DNA of 64,000 bases from Brachyhypopomus gauderio (GCF_052324685.1 NW_027506908.1:186001-250000); one strand, 5' to 3'. Positions 15,101 through 28,033 are shown, counted from the first letter of the stretch. The notes: generated by a model from the sequence alone, not told the origin. Numbers and translations: made by a program.

Positions 15101-16705
15101 AGAAAACTCTACATGACCAAACAGAATCTTACAGAATATTGCACACTAGTGTCACACCAATTACTGTTTAATGCAGACAATTTATTATGTACACATGTAT
15201 TCAATGTGTCTTTGATTACCTTCATCTTCTAATGCTTGTTCTGTCCTCTGCTGTTCCGTTCGAGTTGTGCTCAAAAGGTATGGGTGGAAAAATGAAAAAG
15301 ACCAAGTCAGCCAAAACTCAAAGAGTGAAAAATATAAAATGTCATTGCATCAATCATGATTCAGTAATAAAAATGTTGGTGTCCTGTATCACACTCTCTT
15401 CAATGTCTTTACCTTTTAGATATGAAAAGGATTCTGCTGTCCATTTGGAACAACCTGATGTGGACTCAAGCAGTAGGTGAAAAGAAAACTCTACATGACC
15501 AAACAGAATCTTACAGAATATTGCACACTAGTGTCACACCAATTACTGTTTAATGCGGACAATTTATTATGTACACATGTTGTATTCAATGTGTCTTTGA
15601 TTACCTTCATCTTCTAATGCTTGTTCTGTCCTCTGCTGTTCCGTTCGAGTTGTGCTCAAAAGGTATGGGTGGAAAAATGAAAAAGACCAAGTCAGCCAAA
15701 ACTCAAAGAGTGAAAAATATAAAATGTCATTGCATCAATCATGATTCAGTAATAAAAATGTTGGTGTCCTGTATCACACTCTCTTCAATGTCTTTACCTT
15801 TTAGATATGAAAAGGACTCTGCTGTCCATTTGGAACAACCTGATGTGGACTCAAGCAGTAGGTGAAAAGAAAACTCTACATGACCAAACAGAATCTTACA
15901 GAATATTGCACACTAGTGTCACACCAATTACTGTTTAATGCAGACAATTTATTATGTACACCTGTTGTATTCAATGTGTCTTTGATTACCTTCATCTTCT
16001 AATGCTTGTTCTGTCCTCTGCTGTTCCGTTCGAGTTGTGCTCAAAAGGTATGGGTGGAAAAATGAAAAAGACCAAGTCATGCAAAACTCATAAAGAGTGA
16101 AAAATATAAAATGTAATTGCATCAATCATGATTCAGTAATAAAGATGTTGGTGTCCTGTATCAACCTCTCTTCAATGTCTTTACCTTTTAGATATGAAAA
16201 GGACTCTGCTGTCCATTTGGAACAACCTGATGTGGACTCAAGCAGTAGGTGAAAAGAAAACTCTACATGACCAAACAGAATCTTACAGAATATTGCACAC
16301 TAGTGTCACACCAATTACTGTTTAATGCTGACAATTTATTATGTACACATGTTGTATTCAATGTGTCTTTGATTACCTTCATCTTCTAATGCTTGTTCTG
16401 TCTTCTGCTGTTCTGAACGAGTTGTGCTCAAAAGGTATGGGTGGAAAAACGAAAAAGACCAAGTCAGCCAAAACTCATAAAGAGTGAAAAATATAAAATG
16501 TCATTGCATCAATCATGATTCAGTAATAAAAATGTTGGTGTCCTGTATCACACTCTCTTCAATGTCTTTACCTTTTAGATATGAAAAGGATTCTGCTGTC
16601 CATTTGGAAGAACCTGATGTGGACTCAAGCAGTAGGTGAAAAGAAAACTCTACATGACCAAACAGAATCTTACAGAATATTGCACACTAGTGTCACACCA
16701 ATTAC
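15101..16705 (+). repeat. Distant copy of the 1,207-2,811 satellite block
   Basis: A run of about four monomers here matches the run at about 1,207-2,811 at a constant offset of 13,894 bp (36 monomers). The same order of rare variants occurs in both: ACACATGTATTCAATG, then GCGGAC, then ACACCTGTTG, then CTGAACGAG. The match ends near 16,705, where GCAGAC replaces GCGGAC. This shows a long-range duplication or conversion within the array. Confidence 0.75.
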
Positions 16706-19700
16706 TGTTTAATGCAGACAATTTATTATGTACACATGTTGTATTCAATGTGTCTTTGATTACCTTCATCTTCTAATGCTTGTTCTGTCTTCTGCTGTTC
16801 TGTTCGAGTTGTGCTCAAAAGGTATGGGTGAAAAAACGAAAAAGACCAAGTCAGCCAAAACTCAAAGAGTGAAAAATATAAAATGTCATTGCATCAATCA
16901 TGATTCAGTAATAAAAATGTTGGTGTCCTGTATCACACTCTCTTCAATGTCTTTACCTTTTAGATATGAAAAGGATTCTGCTGTCCATTTGGAACAACCT
17001 GATGTGGACTCAAGCAGTAGGTGAAAAGAAAACTCTACATGACCAAACAGAATCTTACAGAATATTGCACACTAGTTTCACACCAATTACTGTTTAATGC
17101 GGACAATTTATTATGTACACATGTTGTATTCAATGTGTCTTTGATTACCTTCATCTTCTAATGCTTGTTCTGTCCTCTGCTGTTCCGTTCGAGTTGTGCT
17201 CAAAAGGTATGGGTGGAAAAATGAAAAAGACCAAGTCAGCCAAAACTCATAAAGAGTGAAAAATATAAAATGTCATTGCATCAATCATGATTCAGTAATA
17301 AAAATGTTGGTGTCCTGTATCACACTCTCTTCAATGTCTTTACCTTTTAGATATGAAAAGGATTCTGCTGTCCATTTGGAAGAACCTGATGTGGACTCAA
17401 GCAGTAGGTGAAAAGAAAACTCTACATGACCAAACAGAATCTTACAGAATATTGCACACTAGTGTCACACCAATTACTGTTTAATGCAGACAATTTATTA
17501 TGTACACCTGTTGTATTCAATGTGTCTTTGATTACCTTCATCTTCTAATGCTTGTTCTGTCCTCTGCTGTTCCGTTCGAGTTGTCCTCAAAAGGTATGGG
17601 TGGAAAAATGAAAAAGACCAAGTCAGCCAAAACTCATAAAGAGTGAAATTATAAAATGTCATTGCATAAATCATTAATCAGTAATGAAAATATTGGTGTC
17701 CTGCATCACACTCTCTTCAATGTCTATACCTTTTAGATATGAAAAGGATTCTGCTGTCCATTTGGAAGAACCTGGTGTGGACTCAAGCAGTAGGTGAAAA
17801 GAAAACTCTACATGACCAAACAGAATCTTACAGAATATTGCACACTAGTGTCACACCAATACTGTTTAATGCTGACAATTTATTATGTACAGATGTTGTA
17901 TTCAATGTGTCTTTGATTACCTTCATCTTCTAATGCTTGTTCTGTCCTCTGCTGTTCCGTTCGAGTTGTGCTCAAAAGGTATGGGTGGAAAAATGAAAAA
18001 GACCAAGTCATCCAAAACTCATAAAGAGTGAAAAATATAAAATGTCATTGCATAAATCATTAATCAGTAATGAAAATATTGGTGTCCTGCATCACACTCT
18101 CTTCAATGTCTATACCTTTTAGATATGAAAAGGATTCTGCTGTCCATTTGGAAGAACCTGGTGTGGACTCAAGCAGTAGGTGAAAAGAAAACTCTACATG
18201 ACCAAACAGAATCTTACAGAATATTGCACACTAGTGTCACACCAATACTGTTTAATGCTGACAATTTATTATGTACAGATGTTGTATTCAATGTGTCTTT
18301 GATTACCTTCATCTTCTAATGCTTGTTCTGTCCTCTGCTGTTCCGTTCGAGTTGTGCTCAAAAGGTATGGGTGGAAAAATGAAAAAGACCAAGTCATCCA
18401 AAACTCATAAAGAGTGAAAAATATAAAATGTCATTGCATCAATCATGATTCAGTAATAAAAATGTTGGTGTCCTGTATCACACTCTCTTCAATGTCTTTA
18501 CCTTTTAGATATGAAAAGGATTCTGCTGTCCATTTGGAAGAACCTGATGTGGACTCAAGCAGTAGGTGAAAAGAAAACTCTACATGACCAAACAGAATCT
18601 TACAGAATATTGCACACTAGTGTCACACCAATTACTGTTTAATGCGGACAATTTATTATGTACACATGTTGTATTCAATGTGTCTTTGATTACCTTCATC
18701 TTCTAATGCTTGTTCTGTCCTCTGCTGTTCCGTTCGAGTTGTGCTCAAAAGGTATGGGTGGAAAAATGAAAAAGACCAAGTCAGCCAAAACTCATAAAGA
18801 GTGAAAAATATAAAATGTCATTGCATCAATCATGATTCAGTAATAAAAATGTTGGTGTCCTGTATCACACTCTCTTCAATGTCTTTACCTTTTAGATATG
18901 AAAAGGATTCTGCTGTCCATTTGGAAGAACCTGATGTGGACTCAAGCAGTAGGTGAAAAGAAAACTCTACATGACCAAACAGAATCTTACAGAATATTGC
19001 ACACTAGTGTCACACCAATTACTGTTTAATGCGGACAATTTATTATGTACACATGTTGTATTCAATGTGTCTTTGATTACCTTCATCTTCTAATGCTTGT
19101 TCTGTCCTCTGCTGTTCCGTTCGAGTTGTGCTCAAAAGGTATGGGTGGAAAAATGAAAAAGACCAAGTCAGCCAAAACTCATAAAGAGTGAAAAATATAA
19201 AATGTCATTGCATCAATCATGATTCAGTAATGAAAATGTTGGTGTCCTGCATCACACTGTCTTCAATGTCTATACCTTTTAGATATGAAAAAGATTCTGC
19301 TGTCCATTTGGGAGAACCTGATGTGGACTCAAGCAGTAGGTGAAAAGAAAACTCTACATGACCAAACAGAATCTTACAGAAAATTGCACACTAGTGTCAC
19401 ACCAATTACTGTTTAATGCGGACAATTTATTATGTACACATGTTGTATTCAATGTGTCTTTGATTACCTTCATCTTCTAATGCTTGTTCTGTCCTCTGCT
19501 GTTCCGTTCGAGTTGTGCTCAAAAGGTATGGGTAGAAAAATGAAAAAGACCAAGTCAGCCAAAACTCATAAAGAGTGAAAAATATAAAATGTCATTGCAT
19601 AAATCATGATTCAGTAATGAAAATATTGGTGTCCTGCATGACACTCTCTTCAATGTCTATACCTTTTAGATATGAAAAAGATTCTGCTGTCCATTTGAAA

Positions 19701-20275
19701 GAACCTGATGTGGACTTAAACAGTAGGTGAAAAGAAAACTCTACATGACCAAACAGAATCTTACAGAATATTGCACATTAGTGTCACACCAATTACTGTT
19801 TAATGCTGACAATTTATTATGTACAGATGTTGTATTCAATGTGTCTTTGATTACCTTCATCTTCTAATGCTTGTTCTGTCCTCTGCTGTTCCGTTCGAGT
19901 TGTTCTCAAAAGGTATGGGTGGAAAAATGAAAAAGACCAAGTCATCCAAAACTCATAAAGAGTGAAAAATATAAAATGTCATTGCATCAATCATGATTCA
20001 GTAATAAAAATGTTGGTGTCCTGTATCACACTCTCTTCAATGTCTTTACCTTTTAGATATGACAAGGATTCTGCTGTCCATTTGGAACAACCTGATGTGG
20101 ACTCAAGCAGTAGGTGAAAAGAAAACTCTACATGACCAAACAGAATCTTACAGAATATTGCACACTAGTGTCACACCAATTACTGTTTAATGCGGACAAT
20201 TTATTATGTACACATGTTGTATTCAATGTCACATTGATTTCCTTTCTCTGCTGTTCCTTACGAGTTTTGCTCACA

Positions 20276-22770
20276 TATTATTTAACAGTATTAATTGAAT
20301 GTATTCATGCACAACACTGGAAACAAAGACAAGCAAAGCATAAGACCAAACACAGGGTATTTTAACATGGAAGTAAACTAGTCACACATAAAACCAATGA
20401 AGTTTGGAGTTATTACCAACAAGGGTGTGACACCTGAAATGAAAAAATAAAACACATGCAACACTAAAACTGGGATATGACTAATAGTTGGGGGCGGGCA
20501 AGGCTTAACATAGCGTTGCATTTCTTAAGTAATGGTCTACAAACCTCAAGATGATTGGCTCTAAAAACATATTCCAATGTCTATCCCACTTTGGCAACAG
20601 TGTTAAGTATGGTTTTAAAAAGTGACTGAATTGATATAGAATCTATTCACAGATGGAGAAATGTTACTAATCTAACCTTACTAATACTTTTTTGCTGTTG
20701 AATAGAAATAAAAACCTTTTTGTCATCATAAGGAAATTCAATGTTTGGTGAAACTCTTCAGAACATTAGAATATTACTTAAGAGAACATTACATAAACAT
20801 ACTCTTTCAAAAAATGCAGAACACTAAATGGCATTTATATTTTCTTTTCTTTCGTAGTCTGAATGACCATTCACTAAAGAGCATCTGTAATTAAAGCCCG
20901 TGGATTTTTATAGCGTTAATCAGCATTCATTCACTGCCATATTTTACTCACGTATTGTACTGCATTCAATGATTACCATTTTTTTGGTCTTCACAAGCTT
21001 CCTGCTTGCCGTACTGAGGCATTTTACTAGCGGTGGGCTCAAGCAGTCCGTGAAAACAAAATGATAACTAACCATTTTTAAAAAGCACATACCATAGGCT
21101 TCTCTAATTCTAACTACTTGACGATCATTTTAACTACTCGATTTAAACGACTCGAAAAGGCCGTCGATATCGTTTTGTGGCCGGTGTGCGATCGGTTTCA
21201 GATGTCGGTCGGTTTTCAGCATTCAAGAATTGTAAAGCGCGACGCCAACACAACATATCACAACATGTTGCTGTTTGAACCCAAACATTCTAGACATCTT
21301 CACCAGAGCCCAGTCGATCAGAACCACACACGTGTGATGTAGCTCGGGTATATAAAAACCCACATCTTCCCTCTGAGGTCTCCTGTTGATGTTTTTCGAT
21401 GGTTTTATTAATATCTCTTGGATAAGACATCGTAGCAACATGGTTCAAACATTTCCTGAGTCTATAAAACTCGCCCTTTAAATTTCGTCCAAAGTAGCAG
21501 TTACAAACCAATTAACATCCCTACACGTGATTGTAAATTCGTGTCATTAACTTTTAACATACAAACTCAAAAGAAGTGGTGGACATTTATTTTTTTATTA
21601 CAAAAAATAATGCTGTTGTATCACGTGTTGCCAGTGGCGAGTGAAATAATTATATTACTCGCAAATTAATATTTGTGGTCGCGATTGCGTCCATTTTAGT
21701 CGCAGTATGGAGCCCTGATAAACCGTTTCTTAGATGGTTCGTTAGTGCTACAACAAACTAACTAGCAATTTTCACGAGAGTGTTGTGAAAAATCTGCTAC
21801 CATCGATGTACCGTTGGCCAGTGATGGGACAAACGACACTGGTGTGTCAGCCATTGATCTACACTAATAATAGTAGTAATATACTATAGTATATATAGTA
21901 GTAATATATTAATAGTATTAATAATAATAGTAATATAGATCATTGGCGTCAGCACTGTCCGAGCGCACAAGAGTGAAACTTATTGGTGCGTGTATCGCTT
22001 TAAACACACGTGACCGATACAGGAAGTGTATCGTTTGGACGTGCAGCGCCAAATTGTGTTTATAAGGAAGCGAACTGTATCGCCATATCGCGGGTTTGTT
22101 GGATGGAGTTCAAAATACCTATGAGTGAAAATAGGTAAGCAAACTGATGACATTCACCTTGATAGTTTAGCTCGGTTGTATTCCTAACCAAATTGCACAG
22201 TAGCGGCGAGAACGAGTTTTTAAACCTGTTAATTACAAATCGTACGTGTGTTTATATGGATGCAGCCACGAAGTCGCCAGGTTTGCTTCATGGAAAATTC
22301 ATTTTTAAATACTAAATGTTGGCTTACATTTCAAATCTCATGTTTAGCTGAATAAACACGTTATCAACCCCTTTAAATGTACAGTAGGCTTACAAATTCA
22401 TGTTTGACTAAATATGCCCTCTTAAAGTATGTAGGCATACAGTACTATTTTCATGTTTAACTGAATAAACCTTTGAACACGTACATTTTATTGAGCTTTT
22501 TTTCTTTTCTTCAAGTATCAAAGTAGAACAGCTTCCTCAAGCAGTCATTGATGCAAATTGGAAACAGGAGATGAGCCCCTGGTCTAATGCACCCCCTGTA
22601 TTAAGAAACCCTATCTCAAAGACTGACTTTTAGTCATTACTTGGGTAGCACGCATATTCTGAATGAGCCATTTTAATCTAGATAAATTTCAAGATTTCAG
22701 TGAGATTAATCTAGTAAAAAAAATTTAATCTATGCCCACCCCTACTTTAAACCAAAGCAAAAATACTGAC
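20276..22770. other. Left-arm non-coding mosaic, no gene recognised
   Basis: No coding exon is recognisable here. Open frames near 21,118-21,511 overlap each other on both strands and show no family resemblance. Visible landmarks are: a satellite-like core at about 21,033-21,062 (CTCAAGCAGTCCGTGAAAAC); hAT-like terminal motifs (CCAGTGATGGGACAAACG near 21,820, and a GGAGCCCTGATAA end near 21,710); an AT-rich palindrome at 21,850-21,955; three diverged ~60-bp units carrying TCATGTTTAACTGAATAA-type motifs at about 22,310-22,480; and a block containing TAGATTAATCTCACTG in reverse near 22,690-22,745 of a type dispersed in fish genomes. It is probably a pile of decayed non-autonomous transposons. 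Confidence 0.6.
21850..21955. repeat. AT-rich near-palindrome (left arm)
   Basis: A roughly 100-bp tract of ACTAATAATAGTAGTAATA-type sequence with internal inverted symmetry around TATACTATAGTATATA. It is bounded by GCCATTGATCTA and the near inverse TAGATCATTGGC, so the strand can fold into a long AT hairpin. The mirrored copy is at about 56,635-56,735. Confidence 0.75.
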
Positions 22771-23015
22771 CAGGTCTTTCAGCTGCAGCATCCTGTGATG
22801 TTGAAGCTGCAGCTGAAGATGGATGCGATTCTCTGGAGATTACACTGGCACATTCAGAGGTGAGTCGTTTTATTGCTTCATCTGCCTTTGTTGGGCTAAA
22901 GAAACCAAGTGATTTGTACCTTGGGTCTAGTAGTGTTGCCAGTGACATAATGCTCATGCTTTGGATTTTGTCAAGCCTTTCCTTAAGGAGTCTGATGAGG
23001 TGCTCCCCCAGCTCC
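22771..23015 (-). pseudogene. hAT transposase 3' exon piece (left arm)
   Basis: Read on the minus strand this encodes a ZBED/hAT-type segment with ELGEHLIRLLKERLDKIQ, then LATLLDPRYKSLGFFSPTKA and a serine-rich stretch. The LLDPRYK motif and the preceding helix are typical of hAT transposases just before the C-terminal catalytic and dimerisation part. A donor-like GTCAGT follows the last codon. The final hATC dimerisation region was not found downstream, so the gene is truncated. The upstream hAT exons lie 8.5 kb away at 31,560-32,572, separated by a CACTA-like element whose CACTG terminus abuts this exon. Inactive. Confidence 0.8.
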
Positions 23016-23018
23016 CTA

Positions 23019-23820
23019 CACTGTAAAAAAATTTCAGGTTGGTTAAACTTACAAACTCAAGTTCACCTGCTGCCTTAAAAATGTGAGTAAACTCAACTTC
23101 ATTATAACCTTTGTTTCTACTCAGAATGGTAAGTTTTGGAAGTTGTTTAACTAATGATAAATTAGTTGTTTGAACTTGAAACAGAGAATTAGAATAACTT
23201 ACCATTTTACTGTAGTAATTCCCTACAATTGACTTTGTCTTGTCAAATATACACATAATTCCTCTTTATTTAGATTCATGCTTTCAAGTGAACTTAACTT
23301 CCAACTATATTCACAACTGCCATTTTAAAGTTAAGAACACTAATGCTTTTAAGTAGATTCTATTAAGATTTCTCATCTTGACTAAAAATGGCAAGTTTAC
23401 CAGTCAAATCCAGTGTTCACTTGTTTAGAAATATTAAATTTATTTGAATGAGGACATTACACATTACATAAAACGTGTATATTTCTAAACAATGCTTAGT
23501 GTTGACAATGCATTTCCTCCAAGTAAATGATTTGTGTTACTAAAACTTGAAGAACAATTGCATGCCATGTTTCTGCCTCTAAATCTCACGAGTTGCTCTG
23601 CACAAGCAAGCAGATTAACATCGACAAGGATTGAGAGCAAACAAATTAACAAAAATTTTAACGTCTCAACATTCAACAGTGCTTGCTTTTGATATGGTAA
23701 ATAAAAAGAATTTTGTACAGCAACAGTGTCCAACAGTGTGAGATGAAACAAAAATCTATTGTTTTCAACATTTTGTCAATATCACCCTCCCAGATGAGAC
23801 TTGGTGTGCAGCCAATCAAT
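23019..23820. other. 3' non-coding end of the CACTA-like element (left)
   Basis: This 800-bp stretch separates the SAMD3-like stop codon from the element terminus. It holds AT-rich sequence with subterminal repeats around TAAGTTTTGG/AACTTACC and no recognised protein. Two open frames of 88-100 codons are present but lack family resemblance and overlap the subterminal repeats. Confidence 0.55.
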
Positions 23821-25946
23821 CTATAAACAAAATCTCAGCAATTTATTTCTAAGTCCATGTACCCTTGCTGAACACTGGTCAGGGTTCATCTTCATGACGA
23901 CCTTCTGCAGGAATTCAGATGAGTACTTCATTTTGTGAGGGTACTGCAGATTAAGGCAGTAGATGGTGCCCATTAACATAGCAAAACCAGTGGGCACGTC
24001 TCTGATTTCATGAAGAACGACTGCCTCTTCTACCACCACAGCCACGTTGATAATTTCATGAAGGAAAGCATCATGCAGGACACCTTCATGTCCAATTAGA
24101 ATTCCAACACACTTTCCCTTCATGAGGACATCCAGGGTTTCACCATGAACCTAAAACAAATGCACAAATTTAGTTCTAATGTATCCTGACCTGCTACTTT
24201 ATTAAAACCACCTCCTTATTTCAGCTCCACTGATGTGTGCACTACTCTTTGACCATTTGAACATGGCTGTTTGTCATCTAACCAGACATACAACAGAAAT
24301 TTGACACAAAAACTTCAAAGTTTAAACACTGCCAACAACTATCCCAAACATTGCCAACTAGGGTTACTTGTTGGTTAAAATGCTTATAATGGAAGTACTT
24401 TTGAAGATAGTGATTAACTAGTCAGCTGAATTCTGAATGAATGCACCCATTATCTTAATGCATAAATATATTTTCTTACATCACACATCCTGATTATGTC
24501 AGAGGTGTCTTCTGACAAGAACAGTGGAAGACCAAGCAGGGCAGCCGTTCTTCTGTTCTGATTTGTGTCCTACATACAAAGAGAGACTGAGTAAATACAG
24601 TAATTAAACAAGATTCTTTAATGTAGTACATATTGTTAAGTACATTTTCATACGTACCTCCTTATTAAGGCACTGCATAACACTGCTAAGAGTCAACCTC
24701 CTGTTTGATGAGACAGCTGCTTTATAGAATTCCAAAAGACTTGACATCAAGGCATCCAGTCCATCCAGGAATGACTGGAGCAGGTCAGCAGTGACTATTC
24801 TACAGAACTCTGCCTTTATCTCAAACAGACGTATAAGACAGTAAACATGGGGTGATAAGAGTGTAAAAGTCTAGTAGAGTGTAAAGCAATAGCAAATGAA
24901 AATCTTACATATGAATTTACATATTAAAATTACATGTGATATTTTAACATTAACCAACAGATAATTTCTTTGTTCATCATCCTGTGGATGTATACTTACC
25001 TGTCTCTCATTAAACAATGCAGGCCATCTGTCCATAAGTTCAGAGATGAGTGGCTCATCCCCAATTATTTCCTTTCTTCGCTGAGATGATCACAGAAGAA
25101 GACCTCTAGAAGCATGGTCTTCTGTTTTTCCTCTGATATATCTGCACTTTGACCTTCAGGTGGATCTGGCAAGAAGTGAATCTCTCCCTTCTTTGACTTC
25201 TTGATTGCCTTGTGGTTGGTCTGCCCCTTCTTTCTCTTATTTACAAGAACCTCAGGGCATCCAGCTGCCATCAGTCTATGACGGTAATTGCCCATTTTGA
25301 ATTTCAAGCTGAATACCCAGCAATACCTTTGACAGAACCCGGCTCTCTGAGACTAGGGTGCTTTTCTACAAGAGCTGTGGCTACACTTTCATAGTGGTCT
25401 TTTCTTGGATAAGGAGTGATTTTGGAGATCATGTCAGCTAGTTTGTCAAGTATTTCACTCTTAACACTCTTGGAGATGGCCATCACTGTGCCATCTTTGG
25501 CACAGGCATCATTTGCTGCACTGAGCTGAAGTTCAACATCATGGGAGGAATCAGGAATAAGAAAAGGGTCAGGCCATTCCACTGAGGAAGCACTACTTGG
25601 GGAACTCAAGCTTGCAGTATCTAGTGTTGAGTCAGATACAGAACCAGAAAAAGTGAACAAAATTTTCAGTGTTGCTCGATCATTTGGTAGATCTTTGATA
25701 TCCGTCAAATTGCAGAGCTCATTTCCAAAGTCTGGATCTTCAAACTGTAAAATGAAGTTTCCTCGCAAAGCCCATATTTGTACGCAGTGCTTCACATAGG
25801 TCCTTTACCGAGTCAGGTACACTCTCTAGGGTGACACGCCTGATCTCTTGAGGTGAAACAATGACTCGAAGAAGCATCATGGAGGCACCAACAGCTATAA
25901 CAGTGTGACACAAAAGGAGAAAAAGTTGAAAATCTGTAACCAGCAT
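23821..25946 (-). pseudogene. SAMD3-like transposon-associated gene, broken (left)
   Basis: Multi-exon minus-strand gene resembling the large fish family annotated as sterile alpha motif domain-containing protein 3-like. In order: a PB1-like N-terminal part (about 25,700-25,900, LRVIVSPQEIRRVTLE then FEDPDFGNELCNLTDI), a linker, a conserved central block (25,065-25,500, with ITPYPRKDHYESVATAL and GNYRHRLMAAGCPEVL), a short exon near 25,020-25,080 (MDRWPALFNE), an exon near 24,655-24,830, one near 24,490-24,570, and a C-terminal exon at 23,821-24,150 (KGKCVGILIGHEGVLHDA). Both arms share frameshifts, for example in the PB1-like part and between TVMAIS and GNYRH, so the gene was broken before the inversion. 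The molecular function of this family is not established; its repeated association with transposase suggests cargo. Confidence 0.75.
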
Positions 25947-26076
25947 AAAATTAAACTATCATGAGTGAAGTGCATGGTCTTTAGTTAATATGGTGTATGA
26001 TTGTATTAGACCACCTGTGAGTTAAAACACACACAAAATTAATAATAATAAAAAGCAAGGATCTTTTTTCTGTACC

Positions 26077-27996
26077 TTACTGTATTATAAACGTCCTTGG
26101 AGTGACGAGCACCTTTCCATCAACAAGATATGCAGCAAGGGGGGTGTAGTCATTCAGCTGGTCAGGATCAACAACCACAGTTACTGCAGGAACTTTGATG
26201 TTGAGCTGGTAACACCTTAGATGCTCAACAAAGCCAGCTTCAAACATTTCAACAATGAAAAATATGTGGCCATCCACTAAACAGATCTCAAGCACTCTCC
26301 CAAGATCTGGTATTCCGCTTGTGTAGCCAACAGAGAGCACCTTTGGAATATTTTGTCCCACTTAAATAAGCTGTTGAGGTGAGTGAAACAGAGTCCAGGG
26401 CTTTAAACTTGTTTGAAATAGCCACGCTGATTGTAGCATCCAAGATGTTCACAGGTACAACAGATACTCGTCCCGTTTCGATGCTTGGTTTAAAAAGAGT
26501 TGGCATCTCCAAATATGCTAACATTAGTTGATGTCTTGTAGCCAAAGTGTGAAGAATATTTTTGAAGTTACCAGAATCACGAACCACCTTTTTAAAGAAA
26601 CAGTGTTTAGCCTCAAATCTCATAGTCCAAAATTCAATTAAGGGACCACATTTTTTTTTATTAGCATAGGGTAATGTTCCAAATAATGATGTTTAGCGTG
26701 CAATTTAGTACAAGGAAAAACTTCTAAAAGCAACTGTCGGTGGTCAGAAAATTTGGCTTGAAGGTAGCACAGGGTTTCTGTTGTGAACGAGGGGCTGCTT
26801 AACAACTCAACAATGTCTTTCAATTCAAGAATTAAATGCCAAGCCTTTTCACTTTCTGGAATGAGATGACCAACTAACAGTGGAAGAAATCTCAGAAGTG
26901 TCCAATTCTCATGTCCATTGCCACATATTGTTCCATTTTTTTGAAAGTTTGTTTGTATTGTCTGAGGTCTGTTAGTTTTGTCACAGAACTGAAAGGGGAA
27001 TGTTGTTATTCTGCAATTAAGATCATTCAATGTAAAATACCTCTTTGAAATCAGATGCCAGAGGCATATACAGAGTTCCACAGGTACAATTCCTTCTAAT
27101 GCATCATGAAGAAAATCAGGTGGAAATCCTTTTGTAGCATGAAAGTGTGTCAGTCTGTTTAAAGGACAGTCCTTCTTCACTCCATCAAAAGAAGTCAGAT
27201 CACTTTGTTTAAGCACCTTAACAGCTTCATCAAATGATTCTGGTGTTCTCAAGGTAAAAGCCCCACTTCTAACATCATAATGCTGAATATCAGCACGATT
27301 TGCCAAACAAAATCGGCACAACTTATCAACATTGAAAGACTCTTGAAATCCAGCAAGCGAGTGTACCCCCAGATTATCGGCAGATATGTACACAACAGTC
27401 CCTTTGACATGAGAGCCAACACTTTGAACACACACACCTTCTCTCTCAAGGAGCTTAAGATCCCTAATTAAGGGCTCTAAAACCTTGCTGTAACCATATT
27501 GTTTTATGTGTATGTTTTTGCACAATACAGCTAGATAAATTGATGATGTTGAGCGTAGTCTAATAGGTAAATTTGCAATCACCCAATATATAGCACAAAC
27601 TTTGTGCTTCTTTTTTGAAGTACCTAATGGATTACAAAGCTCAAAATCATCAATATATAGTCCAAGAGCTACACCTAATTCCTCAGAGAGAATTCTGTTT
27701 TCTTTAAAGTATTCTCCATCTTTAACTGAACAGTAATTGCCTTCTTGTTCACTGGATCTCTCAAGTGCCTTATTTCTCATTTCTTTCCAACAGTTTACTG
27801 AGCAAATCTAAAATAGGAACATAAACAAAAGTGTGCTTTTTTTCCTGTACATTTAACACATACTCGACTGGTTCAATAACAGTAAAATTCTTCCTATAAA
27901 ATGTCTGTCTTTTGCACTCTGTGCCAAGAGGACCCTGCCTTGAAAGCAATTTTAAGGGGTTCAAAGTTTGTAATTGTTCAATGATGCTACAACAGA
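26077..27996 (-). pseudogene. CACTA-like transposase, C-terminal two thirds, frameshifted (left)
   Basis: The longest frame is 26,638-27,780 (380 codons). It contains YISADNLGVHSLAGF near residues 131-145 (candidate catalytic Asp at 135), a CxxC pair at 155-158, and PDFLHDALEGIVPVELC at 221-237, which resembles the conserved D-H-E box of Tnp2/Transposase_21 type proteins. The frame is lost at a run of nine A (sense strand) near 26,650; the homologous protein continues out of frame at 26,288-26,623 and again at 26,077-26,361. Upstream sequence continues at 27,770-27,996 and, beyond the Tc1 insertion, at 29,325. In this arm the seven-A run near 26,940 is in frame, unlike the right arm. The Tc1 insertion alone would abolish function. 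Confidence 0.72.
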
Positions 27997-28033
27997 GGTG
28001 TCAGCTATGCAATTACTGTCTCTCAAAACGTTA

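Larger units (their letters stand above)
1..20275 (+). repeat. Satellite array, ~386-bp monomer (left array)
   Basis: About 52 head-to-tail copies of an AT-rich monomer of roughly 386 bp fill the first 20 kb. Recognisable landmarks in every copy are ATTATGTACACATG, GTTCGAGTTGTGCTC, GGTATGGGTGG, TTTTAGATATGAAAA and ACTCAAGCAGTAGGTG. Copies differ by a few per cent. Diagnostic variants include CTCAAAGAG versus CTCATAAAGAG, GCGGAC/GCAGAC/GCTGAC, and TATCGAATTC versus TATCACACTC. Monomers with the shorter CTCAAAGAG form stay open for 97-98 codons, which gives a repeated small reading frame; I regard it as incidental because sister monomers are frameshifted. The last copy is degenerate from about 20,231 and merges into unrelated arm sequence. 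The same satellite, inverted, closes the other side of the palindrome. The array runs off the window start, so its full length is unknown. I do not recognise the family by name. Confidence 0.97.

Noticed and set aside
1-20275. CRISPR-like array
   Set aside because: The repeat is 386 bp with no spacers and the context is vertebrate; it is a satellite.
21118-21511. Overlapping 72-74-codon frames on both strands in the arm mosaic
   Set aside because: Mutually overlapping, no splice structure and no family similarity; surrounding landmarks are transposon ends.
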